From NCBI GenBank assembly GCA_003456155.1, contig DMPC01000121.1, forward strand, positions 10,085 to 25,280: a stretch of DNA of 15,196 nt, written 5' to 3'. Shown piece after piece: positions 7,154 through 13,901 of this stretch. Position 1 is the first letter of the stretch. Every line of letters begins with the position of its first letter. Origin of the DNA: Actinomycetota bacterium. GTDB lineage: Bacteria; Actinomycetota; Actinomycetes; S36-B12. A model generated the notes under the pieces. The model made no database searches and was not told the DNA's origin. It worked only from the letters and a program-made list of their open reading frames with translations. Both the position numbers and the translations under genes were made by a program.

Positions 7154-8512
7154 GTGCCCACCGTCATGTGGTTCCGCCGCGACCTTCGGCTGCGGGACAA
7201 CCCGGCCCTTCTTGCGGCGATCGAGGAGTCCCGGGCGGATGGCGACGGACGCGTCGTGGCGCTCTTCGTGGTCGACCCGAACCTGTGGGAGCCCGCCGGA
7301 GCCGTGCGTCAGGCCTACCTCGTCGACTCGCTCAACAGCCTCGGGGCGAGCGTCAGCCGGCACCTGATGATCCGGCACGGAGACCCCCGCACGATCCTGC
7401 CCGAGGTGGTCGCGGCATCCGGGGCGACGAGCGTGCACATCGCCGCCGACTTCGGGCCCTACGGAGCAGCACGCGACGCCCAGGTCGAGGCAGCGCTCAC
7501 CGTGCCCCTCGTTCGCACCGGCTCGGCCTATGCGGTGGCTCCCGGTCGCGTGCTGAAGGACGACGGAACCGCCTACCGCGTCTACACGCCGTTCTGGCGG
7601 GCCTGGGTGCGGCACGGGTGGCGCGCGCCTGCGGCAGCCCCGCCGGAGGACGTCGAGTGGTGGGAGCCCATGGCCTGCCAGGGTCGTCCCCCTCGACCCG
7701 ACCTCGGCGCCCTCGTCCTCCCTCCCGCCGGCGAGCATGCCGCCTGGGATCGCTGGCAGGCCTTCCGTTCAGCCGGCCTGGCCGAGTACGACGCCCTGCG
7801 CAACCGGGCTGACCTCGCCGGCACCAGCGCCATGGGTCATCACCTGAAGTGGGGCGAGATCCATCCGCGGTCGATGCTTGCCGACCTCGGGCCGACCGAT
7901 GAGGTGTTCGGGAAGGAGCTCGCCTGGCGCGAGTTCTACGCCGACGTGCTGGCCCAGCGCCCCGACAGCGCCCGTCGATCCCTCGATGCGCGCTTCGACA
8001 CGGCCATGCCCTGGACGGATGGTGATCAGGCCGACGTCCTGCTCGCAGCGTGGACCGAGGGGCGCACCGGCTACCCGTTCGTGGACGCGGGCATGCGCCA
8101 GCTGCGGGCGGAGGGGTGGATGCACAATCGCGTGCGCATGGTCGTCGCGAGCTTCCTCGTCAAGGATCTCCACCTGCCTTGGCAACGCGGGGCGACGGAG
8201 TTCATGCGCTGGTTGCGCGATGGCGACCTCGCCAGCAACTCTCACGGGTGGCAGTGGACGGCAGGCTGCGGCACCGATGCGTCGCCCTTCTACCGGGTGT
8301 TCAACCCCGTCCTGCAGGGGCTCAAGTTCGATCCGGAGGGCGACTACGTCCGCCGGTACATCCCTGAACTGCGTCACCTTCCGGGGAAGTCGGTGCACGA
8401 GCCCTGGAAGGCTCTCGATGGATATGCCCACGGGTATCCCGAGCAGATCGTCGACCATGCGGCAGAGCGCGATGTCGCCCTGGCCGACTTCGCCGCCATC
8501 AAGGGTGCGTGA
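7154..8512 (+). CDS. phr: Deoxyribodipyrimidine (CPD) photolyase, class I
   Basis: This 452-residue protein has the full cryptochrome/photolyase layout. An N-terminal Rossmann-like antenna domain (WFRRDLRLRDNPALLAA) covers about residues 1-130, and a C-terminal FAD and DNA-binding domain covers about 200-450. Diagnostic parts are ELAWREFYADVL, TGYPFVDAGMRQL, EGWMHNRVRM, and NSHGWQW at 362-368, followed by a GTDASPFYRVFNP segment. N362 corresponds to the Asn near flavin N5 in E. coli PhrB, and W287, W343 and W366 are likely equivalents of its electron-transfer Trp triad (W287 by approximate alignment). These favour CPD repair by blue light over a signalling cryptochrome. The start is GTG 7154, without a ribosome-binding site but 6 nt behind a good -10, so translation is probably leaderless. 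The antenna cofactor is not predictable here. Confidence 0.92.
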   Translation: MPTVMWFRRDLRLRDNPALLAAIEESRADGDGRVVALFVVDPNLWEPAGAVRQAYLVDSLNSLGASVSRHLMIRHGDPRTILPEVVAASGATSVHIAADFGPYGAARDAQVEAALTVPLVRTGSAYAVAPGRVLKDDGTAYRVYTPFWRAWVRHGWRAPAAAPPEDVEWWEPMACQGRPPRPDLGALVLPPAGEHAAWDRWQAFRSAGLAEYDALRNRADLAGTSAMGHHLKWGEIHPRSMLADLGPTDEVFGKELAWREFYADVLAQRPDSARRSLDARFDTAMPWTDGDQADVLLAAWTEGRTGYPFVDAGMRQLRAEGWMHNRVRMVVASFLVKDLHLPWQRGATEFMRWLRDGDLASNSHGWQWTAGCGTDASPFYRVFNPVLQGLKFDPEGDYVRRYIPELRHLPGKSVHEPWKALDGYAHGYPEQIVDHAAERDVALADFAAIKGA

Positions 8513-8516
8513 GCTC

Positions 8517-8538
8517 GCTCGCGCCTGCACCGGCGAGC
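8517..8538 (+). terminator. Hairpin after the photolyase gene, weak terminator candidate
   Basis: GCTCGC (8517-8522) and GCGAGC (8533-8538) are perfectly complementary across a 10-nt loop, starting 5 nt after the photolyase stop. There is no T-tract, so termination is uncertain, and the following parA may be partly co-transcribed. Confidence 0.25.
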
Positions 8539-8543
8539 ATCGG

Positions 8544-8557
8544 TCCTGATGACAGGA
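8544..8557. promoter_or_regulatory. Short palindrome overlapping the parA ribosome-binding site
   Basis: TCCTG-ATGA-CAGGA is a perfect 5-4-5 inverted repeat ending 7 nt before the parA ATG, and its right arm runs into the GGATGAGG ribosome-binding region. It could be an operator for autoregulation by ParA or by the small RHH-like protein, or a small RNA hairpin affecting translation. Short repeats like this also arise by chance. Confidence 0.3.
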
Positions 8558-8564
8558 TGAGGTC

Positions 8565-9374
8565 ATGACCGTCGTGGCCGTGCTCTCCATGAAGGGGGGC
8601 GTGGGCAAGACCACGGTCGCCCTGGGCCTGGCCAGCGCAGCCTGGGACCGCGGGATGCGCACCCTCGTCATCGACCTCGACCCGCAGGCGAACGCCTCCA
8701 TGGCCCTGGAGGTGACCGATGCGGTCTTCACCACCAGTGACGTCCTGGCCGACGCCCGTCCGGGAGTCGCAGCCGATGCCATCGTCCACAGCGGATGGGA
8801 CGACCGGATCGACGTCATCCCGGCGGAGCGATCCCTCGAGCATCGAACGGTGGTCACGGGCCGTCACTCGGCGCTGCGCCTGCGAACCGCGCTCGCGACC
8901 GTGCCACGCGCCTATGACCTCGTGGTCATCGACTGCCCGCCGTCCCTCGGCGAGCTCACGCGCAACGCCCTGAGCACGGCTGACCTCGCCGTGGTCGTCA
9001 CCGAGCCCAGTCACTTCTCCCTGCACGGGGCGCGGGAGGCCCTCGAGGCCGTTCAGGTCATCTCCGATGCCACCAATCCCGGCCTGCGGGCCAAGGCGAT
9101 CGTGGTCAACCGGTTCGATCCGCAGGATCGCGAGCACCTGCTCAACCTCCGGCTCCTTGCCGACGAGCACGGTCGACTGGTCTACGACCCGCCCCTGCCC
9201 ACCTGCTCAGCGATCCCTGCGTCGCAGCGCGCGGTGAGCCCCCTGCATTCCTGGAACTCCCCCGGCTCCCGTGAGACGGCTGACATCATGGACGACCTGC
9301 TCGATTTCCTGCTGCCGCCGAAGCGCGAGGTGCGCCCCATGCCGAATGTCTCGATCCGCCGGTACCTGACGTGA
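8565..9374 (+). CDS. Orphan ParA/MinD-family ATPase
   Basis: This 269-residue protein has the deviant Walker A box KGGVGKTT (K10 as signature lysine, K15 as P-loop lysine), Walker A' DLDPQAN (D37-N43) and Walker B IDCPPSLG with D123. This is the pattern of the ParA group, which dimerises on ATP, binds DNA non-specifically and moves plasmids, chromosomes or protein cargo. There is no N-terminal helix-turn-helix extension. The C-terminal tail is rich in prolines and basic residues. The ATG at 8565 follows GGATGAGG. Instead of parB, an overlapping small gene follows (GTGA), encoding a likely ribbon-helix-helix protein. No ParB, gidB or rnpA lies nearby, so this is not the main chromosome segregation locus. 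It may position some other cargo or be a relic of a plasmid-type partition system. Confidence 0.9.
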   Translation: MTVVAVLSMKGGVGKTTVALGLASAAWDRGMRTLVIDLDPQANASMALEVTDAVFTTSDVLADARPGVAADAIVHSGWDDRIDVIPAERSLEHRTVVTGRHSALRLRTALATVPRAYDLVVIDCPPSLGELTRNALSTADLAVVVTEPSHFSLHGAREALEAVQVISDATNPGLRAKAIVVNRFDPQDREHLLNLRLLADEHGRLVYDPPLPTCSAIPASQRAVSPLHSWNSPGSRETADIMDDLLDFLLPPKREVRPMPNVSIRRYLT

Positions 9375-9643
9375 CCGCGGATGAGTCGCGCGCCGGCCTG
9401 CGCAAGGCCGGGGACGCCGACCTGCACCCCAGCACCCCGGTCGCCGGGGACGACCCGGGCTGGCTGCGCGGCCGAGCATCGACCTCCGACTCCGTCGGAT
9501 CTCCGGACAAGGACAAGCCGGTCACGCTCGAGGTGACGGTGCCCAAGTCCCTGCGCAAGTCAGTGCGGCAGGAGGCCAAGCGCCGCGGCATCAGCGTGGA
9601 CGAGGTCGTGATCGAGGCACTGCAGGACCGCCTCTCGCGGTGA
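9371..9643 (+). CDS. Small RHH-like partner of the ParA-family ATPase
   Basis: This 90-residue protein starts at GTG 9371, overlapping the parA stop (GTGA), which implies translational coupling. The first 50 residues are rich in Gly, Asp, Ser and Pro and are probably disordered. The last 40 (VTLEVTVPKSLRKSVRQEA, then ISVDEVVIEALQDRLSR) read as a beta strand and two amphipathic helices, the shape of a ribbon-helix-helix (CopG/Arc/ParG-like) domain. In type Ib partition systems a small RHH protein (ParG, Omega) with a flexible N-terminal tail acts as both centromere-binder and repressor and stimulates the ATPase. Here the order of tail and RHH matches that design. An adaptor that links ParA to a protein cargo (McdB-like role) is the other reading. 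The gene is recognised by context and shape only. Confidence 0.65.
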   Translation: MTADESRAGLRKAGDADLHPSTPVAGDDPGWLRGRASTSDSVGSPDKDKPVTLEVTVPKSLRKSVRQEAKRRGISVDEVVIEALQDRLSR

Positions 9644-9674
9644 CGCCTGGGTCCCCGATCAGGAAGACGCCGAA

Positions 9675-10934
9675 CTACGGCACGGGGTGACGTGCGTCGT
9701 ACTTGAGGAAGCCCGGGTACTTCGCCACGAGCCCGATGGCACCAGCGACGCACAGCACTCCACCGGAGACGACGGACACCATCTCCCCGCCCAGGGCCGC
9801 GACCGTGCCGGCCTCGACATCACCGAGCCTCGGGCCACCGGCGACCACGACGGTGAACACACCCTGAAGCCGCCCGCGGTACTCGTCCGGAGTCGCCGCT
9901 TGCAGGATCGTCGAGCGGAACACGGCGGACACGTTGTCGGCTGCACCCGCGATCGCGAGGCAGATCAGCGCGATCCACAGGACGCGCACGAAACCGAATG
10001 CCGCGATCGCAGTACCCCAGACAATGATCGCGATGACGATCGCGCGGCCCTGCCAGCGGACGTTCACGAGCCATCCGGAGAGCAAGCCTGACAGCAGAGC
10101 ACCTGCCGCAGGAGCAGCAGAGAGGAGTCCCAGCACGAGGGCCACGTCAGCGGTCGTGCCGCCGTACCACTGGGCCGCTATCGCGGGAAACAGCGCGCGC
10201 GGCATGCCGAACACCATCGCGACGATGTCCTGGTAGAACGTCATCTGCAGGTTGCGCTTGCCGCGCAGGAAGGCGAAACCCTCCCGAACCGACGCCCAGC
10301 CCGCCTTGGGGCGAGCGGAGCCGGGCTCGACGATCGGTGGCAGTGACGGCAGCCGGAACATGGCCCAGGCGACGAGGGCGAACGCGACGACGTCGATGGC
10401 GTATGCCGTCGTGACCGTCCCCGTGGCGGCGACGAGCAGGCCGCCCAGGACCGGCCCGAGCGCGAAGCCCAGGTTCCACGTGATCATGCTGAGCGCGTTG
10501 GCGGCCGGCAGGAGTTGAGGCTCGATGAGTCGGGGGATGATCGCCTGCCGAGCCGGATTGCCCACCGCGAAGAACGCCGAGGCGATGCCGACGATCAGGT
10601 ACAGGACGTAGACGTTCTGCCAGCCGGCCAGCGACTGCAGCAGCAGGAGTGCCGAGGCCCCCCACAGACCGATCGCCGACGCGAGCCCGACGAGCCTGCG
10701 GTCGAAGGCGTCGGAGAGAGTCCCGCCGTACAGGCCGAATCCGATCAGCGGGATCAGCTGGGCCAGGCCGACGAGCCCCACCATGAAGCTCGACTCGGTG
10801 ATGTCCCACACCTGAAGGCCGACGGCGACCGACGTCATCTGCTGGCCGATGTTGCTGATGCCCAGTGCTGCCCACAGGCGCCGGTACGGCGCGCTCACCC
10901 TCAGCGGGGTGAGGTCAAGGAGCAGGCGGGCCAC
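9675..10934 (-). CDS. MFS exporter, EntS-like
   Basis: This 419-residue polytopic membrane protein of the major facilitator superfamily should have 12 membrane segments. GTG 10934 (MARLLLDLTPLRVSAPYRRLW) was chosen because GAGGAGGG lies directly upstream and the N-terminus is the standard one for this subfamily; a GTG 21 codons earlier (10997) has no such support. The loop after the second segment carries the MFS motif-A variant GGTLSDAFDRR. A cytoplasmic loop (about 195-215) separates the halves. The subfamily includes the enterobactin exporter EntS and many uncharacterised drug or metabolite exporters. A siderophore or drug efflux role is only a family-level guess; no siderophore genes and no IdeR box are visible near it. 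The gene is convergent with parA-RHH and divergent from the first vapB. Confidence 0.85.
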   Translation of the reverse strand: MARLLLDLTPLRVSAPYRRLWAALGISNIGQQMTSVAVGLQVWDITESSFMVGLVGLAQLIPLIGFGLYGGTLSDAFDRRLVGLASAIGLWGASALLLLQSLAGWQNVYVLYLIVGIASAFFAVGNPARQAIIPRLIEPQLLPAANALSMITWNLGFALGPVLGGLLVAATGTVTTAYAIDVVAFALVAWAMFRLPSLPPIVEPGSARPKAGWASVREGFAFLRGKRNLQMTFYQDIVAMVFGMPRALFPAIAAQWYGGTTADVALVLGLLSAAPAAGALLSGLLSGWLVNVRWQGRAIVIAIIVWGTAIAAFGFVRVLWIALICLAIAGAADNVSAVFRSTILQAATPDEYRGRLQGVFTVVVAGGPRLGDVEAGTVAALGGEMVSVVSGGVLCVAGAIGLVAKYPGFLKYDARHPVP

Positions 10935-11027
10935 GCGTCCCTCCTCGTCGAGCCGCGGCCGCCCGATTCGAGTCTCACCGAGATGGCGGCCGGCCACGAG
11001 AGTAGTGAGATGCCTCGCTCCGCGCTG

Positions 11028-11062
11028 ACGTAGTCACGAAAGCCCCCCTCATGTGGCTACAT
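11028..11062. promoter_or_regulatory. Spaced inverted repeat at the first vapB start, candidate antitoxin operator
   Basis: ACGTAGTCAC (11028-11037) and GTGGCTACAT (11053-11062) are inverted copies with 8 of 10 positions complementary and 15 bp between. The right arm reaches into the ATG of vapB, and its 12-bp surround ATGTGGCTACAT is itself nearly palindromic. A related GTGCTACAT precedes the second vapB (13612-13620). Phd/VapB-type antitoxins repress their own promoters through such repeats, so an autoregulatory site is plausible. Confidence 0.35.
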
Positions 11063-11339
11063 GGACGTGGGGATTCGCGAGCTCAAGGCCCACCTCTCGC
11101 GCTACGTCCAGGCCGCTCGCGAGGGCCAGCAGATCGTCGTGACCGACCGGGGAGTTCCCGTCGCCATGCTGACGCCGCCTCCGCTGGACAGCCGGGAGGA
11201 CCTCCCCCCGGCACTGCGGCGACTGATCAGCGGCGGTCGCGCAACAGCGCCTGCCCTGGTCATGAGCCTCCCGCCCCTGACCCCGGTGCGAGCGACGCGT
11301 TCGGTGCAGCACATCCTCGACGAGGATCGCGGCGACTGA
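11061..11339 (+). CDS. vapB: VapB/Phd-type antitoxin (first locus)
   Basis: This 92-residue protein has the N-terminal DNA-binding domain of the Phd/YefM antitoxin family (VGIRELKAHLSRYVQAA, then IVVTDRGVPVAMLTP) and a proline-rich C-terminal tail ending in an acidic patch (ILDEDRGD) of the kind that wraps the toxin. ATG 11061 is used here; a GTG at 11067 would also work and would lie just after a TACATG -10-like box. It ends in TGATG, overlapping the start of the PIN-toxin remnant, as in intact operons. Over 37 N-terminal positions it shares about 19 residues with the second antitoxin at 13629. The antitoxin looks intact although its toxin is not, so it may persist as an orphan repressor or as protection against related toxins. 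Confidence 0.82.
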   Translation: MDVGIRELKAHLSRYVQAAREGQQIVVTDRGVPVAMLTPPPLDSREDLPPALRRLISGGRATAPALVMSLPPLTPVRATRSVQHILDEDRGD

Positions 11340-11627
11340 TGCTCGCGTGCATCGACAGCAGCGTGGTTCTCTCGCGCTACCTGTCCGAGCCACGATCTCG
11401 AGAAGCCAATGACCTGATTGCTGAGGCGTCGACTGGTCATCCTTGAATTCGACGAGCAGACGACCCACCTCGCATCCACCATCGCCGCATCAACGGGCGT
11501 GCGGACGCTGGATTCCCTGCACATCGCCTCGGCCATACTGGCGAGTGCTGATGCCTTCATCACCTTCGATCGACGACAGGCCGACGCAGCCCGTGCCTTC
11601 GATCTGACTGTGCTGGGTGACGAATGA
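11339..11627 (+). pseudogene. vapC: VapC PIN-domain toxin with internal deletion and frameshift
   Basis: The reading frame starts at ATG 11339 (MLACIDSSVVLSRYLSEPRS, with the first catalytic Asp, D6) and runs into a stop at 11444-11446 after 35 residues. From about 11424 the +1 frame continues a PIN domain: RRRLVILEF, RTLDSLHIASAI with the third acidic residue, and FITFDRR with the fourth, ending at 11627. Aligned by eye to the intact VapC at 13902, about 34 residues (roughly 100 bp, not a multiple of three) are missing between the halves, including the conserved Glu of the second acidic motif (E43 there). The product cannot be an active RNase. A single sequencing indel would not explain it, because the middle of the domain is absent. 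The junction lies near 11424-11433. Confidence 0.8.
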
Positions 11628-11664
11628 CCCGAACGCCATGCCACTCGGGGCCTCGTGGCTCGCG

Positions 11665-12363
11665 CTAGGGAGAGAGGCGCTCGACACGCCACGCATCAGG
11701 GTCATCGAGGGCAGAGTCGCCCTGCACCGCCACGAAGCGGAGGCGATCGTGCAGGCGGGACTCGCGCCCCTGCCAGAACTCCACCGAGACCGGCCGGATG
11801 AGCCAGCCGCCCCAGAAGTCGGGGATGGGAATGTGCGATTCCTCCGGATACTGCTCCGCCAGACGCGCGTACTCAGCCTCGATCCCGGCCCGCCCCTCGA
11901 TCACCGTCGACTGGCGACTGGCCCAGGCACCCAGGCGCGACCCATGCGGACGGGACTGGAAGTACGCATCGGCCTCCTCGCGCGACACCCGCTCCACCCG
12001 GCCCACGACAACGACCTGCCGATGCATGGCGAACCACGGGAACACGCACGATGCCGCTGGGTTCTCCTCCAGCTCGCCACTCTTGCGCGAGCCGTAGTTC
12101 GTGTAGAAGACGAAACCTCGCGCGTCGGCCTCCTTGAGCAGGACGGTGCGGGCGGAGGGCTGGCCCTCAGCGCCCGCGGTGGCCACGACCATGGCATTCG
12201 GCTCAGGCAGGCCCACATCGAGCGCCTCCTCGAGCCAGGCACCGAACTGCGCCAGCGGGGTCGAGGCGAGGTCCTGCTCCTCCAGGGTGCCGGCGTCGTA
12301 CGAGACGCGCAGGTCGGCAAGCCGGCGAGGGGCGTCCTCCGGCGGTGGGGTCCACAGGCTCAT
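11665..12363 (-). CDS. pdxH: Pyridoxamine 5'-phosphate oxidase
   Basis: This 232-residue protein is of normal length for the FMN enzyme that oxidises pyridoxine or pyridoxamine 5'-phosphate to PLP with O2. The start was placed at ATG 12363 (MSLWTPPPEDAPRRLADLR); the frame extends 19 codons further but without family character. Signatures are RTVLLKEADARGFVFYTNY and SRKSGELEENP at the FMN site, the substrate-binding run SRPHGSRLGAWASRQS, and the C-terminal hallmark FWQGRESRLHDR. No Shine-Dalgarno precedes the ATG, so a leaderless or short-leader transcript is likely. It is divergent from citA across 79 bp and convergent with the vapC remnant. Confidence 0.95.
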   Translation of the reverse strand: MSLWTPPPEDAPRRLADLRVSYDAGTLEEQDLASTPLAQFGAWLEEALDVGLPEPNAMVVATAGAEGQPSARTVLLKEADARGFVFYTNYGSRKSGELEENPAASCVFPWFAMHRQVVVVGRVERVSREEADAYFQSRPHGSRLGAWASRQSTVIEGRAGIEAEYARLAEQYPEESHIPIPDFWGGWLIRPVSVEFWQGRESRLHDRLRFVAVQGDSALDDPDAWRVERLSP

Positions 12364-12442
12364 GACCCGATCACACCACGAATCCGCGTCCCCTGTTGAA
12401 TGGGGACGCCCGGCCAGCACACCAGATACGAGGGAGCACCCG

Positions 12443-13558
12443 ATGACCGACTTCGTCCCCGGACTCGAGGGGGTCGTGGCGTTCGAGACCCAGATCGCCG
12501 AGCCCGATCGCGATGGCAGCGTGCTGCGCTACCGCGGCGTCGACATCGAGGATCTTGTCGGCAAGGTCTCCTTCGGCAACGTCTGGGGCCTGCTCGTCGA
12601 CAACGAGTTCAACCCGGGCCTGCCACCCGCGGAGCCGTTCCCGATCCCGATCCACTCGGGCGACGTGCGCGTGGACGTGCAGTCGGCGATCGCGATGCTC
12701 GCGCCCGCGTGGGGCCTGAAGCCACTGCTCGACATCGATGACGACACCGCGCGCGAGAACCTCGCGCATGTGAGCGTCATGGCGCTCTCCTTCGTGGCTC
12801 AGTCGGCCCGCGGGATCGGTGTGCCGATGGTGCCGCAGAGCCACATCGACGAGGCCAACACAATCGTCGAGCGGTTCATGCGCCGCTGGCGTGGCGAGCC
12901 TGATCCGCGCCACGTGCGCGCGGTGGACGCCTACTTCGTCTCGGCGGCCGAGCACGGCATGAATGCGTCGACCTTCACCGCTCGCGTCATCGCCTCCACC
13001 GGCGCTGACGTCGCCGCATCCATCTCCGGTGCCGTCGGAGCCATGAGTGGCCCGCTGCACGGCGGTGCTCCCTCGCGCGTTCTCGGGATGATCGAGGAGA
13101 TCGAACGCACCGGCGATGCCGATGCCTACGTGCGCGGGGTACTCGATCGCGGTGAGCGACTGATGGGCTTCGGCCACCGCGTCTACCGGGCCGAGGATCC
13201 TCGGGCACGCGTCCTGCGGCGCACCGCTCGGGAGCTGGGCGCACCGCGCTACGAGATCGCCGAGGCTCTCGAGCAGGCCGCGCTCCAGCAGTTGCGCGAG
13301 AGGCGCCCGGATCGGGTGCTGGAGACCAACGTCGAGTTCTGGGCCGCCATCGTGCTCGACTTCGCCGAGGTGCCCGCGCCGATGTTCACGTCGATGTTCA
13401 CCTGCGCGAGGCTGGCCGGCTGGAGCTCCCACATCCTCGAGCAGAAGCGCACCGGCCGCCTCATCCGTCCCTCGGCCCGATATGTCGGAGCAGGGCCGCG
13501 ACGCCCTGATCAGGTGCCGGGGTGGGATGCGTCGATGGTGGCTCCCACGGGGTACTGA
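12443..13558 (+). CDS. citA: Citrate synthase, actinobacterial type 2 (CitA)
   Basis: This 371-residue protein closely follows the second citrate synthase of mycobacteria and relatives (FVPGLEGVVAFETQIAEPD, RYRGVDIEDLV, SAAEHGMNASTFTARVIAST). It condenses acetyl-CoA with oxaloacetate at the entry to the TCA cycle; some family members also accept propionyl-CoA. The catalytic histidines are visible as H206 (SGPLHGGA) and H245 (GFGHRVYR). At the place of the usual catalytic Asp in NVDF, this protein has Glu (NVEFWAA, E298), as in its close relatives. ATG 12443 follows GAGGGAG at good spacing; an in-frame extension upstream overlaps pdxH antisense and was not accepted. It is divergent from pdxH and followed by the second vapBC locus. 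Confidence 0.93.
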   Translation: MTDFVPGLEGVVAFETQIAEPDRDGSVLRYRGVDIEDLVGKVSFGNVWGLLVDNEFNPGLPPAEPFPIPIHSGDVRVDVQSAIAMLAPAWGLKPLLDIDDDTARENLAHVSVMALSFVAQSARGIGVPMVPQSHIDEANTIVERFMRRWRGEPDPRHVRAVDAYFVSAAEHGMNASTFTARVIASTGADVAASISGAVGAMSGPLHGGAPSRVLGMIEEIERTGDADAYVRGVLDRGERLMGFGHRVYRAEDPRARVLRRTARELGAPRYEIAEALEQAALQQLRERRPDRVLETNVEFWAAIVLDFAEVPAPMFTSMFTCARLAGWSSHILEQKRTGRLIRPSARYVGAGPRRPDQVPGWDASMVAPTGY

Positions 13559-13615
13559 CGACGTCCGCCTGGCACCAACTCGTGCGTTCAGATCCCTGTG
13601 GATCCCGCAAAGTGC

Positions 13616-13621
13616 TACATT
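13616..13621 (+). promoter_or_regulatory. Candidate -10 element of the second vapBC locus
   Basis: TACATT fits TAnnnT and ends 7 nt before the vapB ATG at 13629, again suggesting a leaderless mRNA; no ribosome-binding site is present. No clear -35 is visible. The preceding GTGCTACAT resembles GTGGCTACAT at the first vapB, so the element may overlap an operator. Confidence 0.4.
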
Positions 13622-13628
13622 GACGCAC

Positions 13629-13898
13629 ATGGCGAACGTTGGGGTCAGGGAACTGCAGCAGCATGCGTCTGCGGTGGTCAGGCGCGCCAGCGCTGGCGAG
13701 GACATCGGCATCACCGACCGTGGCCGCCTGGTCGCGAGGCTCGTCCCCGTCACGTCGAACCCGCTGGAACAGATGATCGAAGCTGGCCAGGCAAGGCCAG
13801 CCACACGCACAGTCGCTCAGATGGCTGAGCCGCTTCCGGCGTCGGGGCGTCGCTCCCTGTCGGATCTCCTGGCCGAGCAGCGTACCGACGAGCGGTAA
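13629..13898 (+). CDS. vapB: VapB/Phd-type antitoxin (second locus)
   Basis: This 89-residue protein begins MANVGVRELQQHASAVVRRA and continues IGITDRGRLVARLVP, the N-terminal fold of Phd/YefM antitoxins that binds the operator. A variable middle and a C-terminal segment (SGRRSLSDLLAEQRTDER) should bind the toxin. ATG 13629 is the first start after the promoter-like TACATT; the frame is open further upstream but there it runs antisense or out of frame over the end of citA. The toxin gene follows after 3 bp. It should neutralise the VapC below and repress the operon alone or with it. Confidence 0.85.
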   Translation: MANVGVRELQQHASAVVRRASAGEDIGITDRGRLVARLVPVTSNPLEQMIEAGQARPATRTVAQMAEPLPASGRRSLSDLLAEQRTDER

Positions 13899-13901
13899 CC
13901 C

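Noticed and set aside
7100..7738. Long upstream extension of ideR on the minus strand
   Set aside because: It is antisense to the photolyase gene. The GTG at 7099 has a good ribosome-binding site and gives exactly the IdeR numbering and length.
8565..9643. Main chromosomal parAB locus
   Set aside because: There is no ParB, no parS-like TGTTTCACGTGAAACA noticed, and no gidB, rnpA or dnaA neighbourhood; the second gene is far too small for ParB.
9644..9686. Terminator between the RHH gene and the convergent MFS gene
   Set aside because: CCCCG...CGGGG arms exist but are far apart and interrupted. No compact hairpin or T-tract is visible.
11339..11446. A genuine 35-residue small protein at the start of the vapC remnant
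   Set aside because: Its sequence is the N-terminus of a PIN domain, and the rest of the domain continues in another frame downstream, so decay explains it better.
12371..13810. 479-codon open frame on the minus strand opposite citA
   Set aside because: It is antisense to a clear citrate synthase and spans a gene boundary, with no domain-like sequence.
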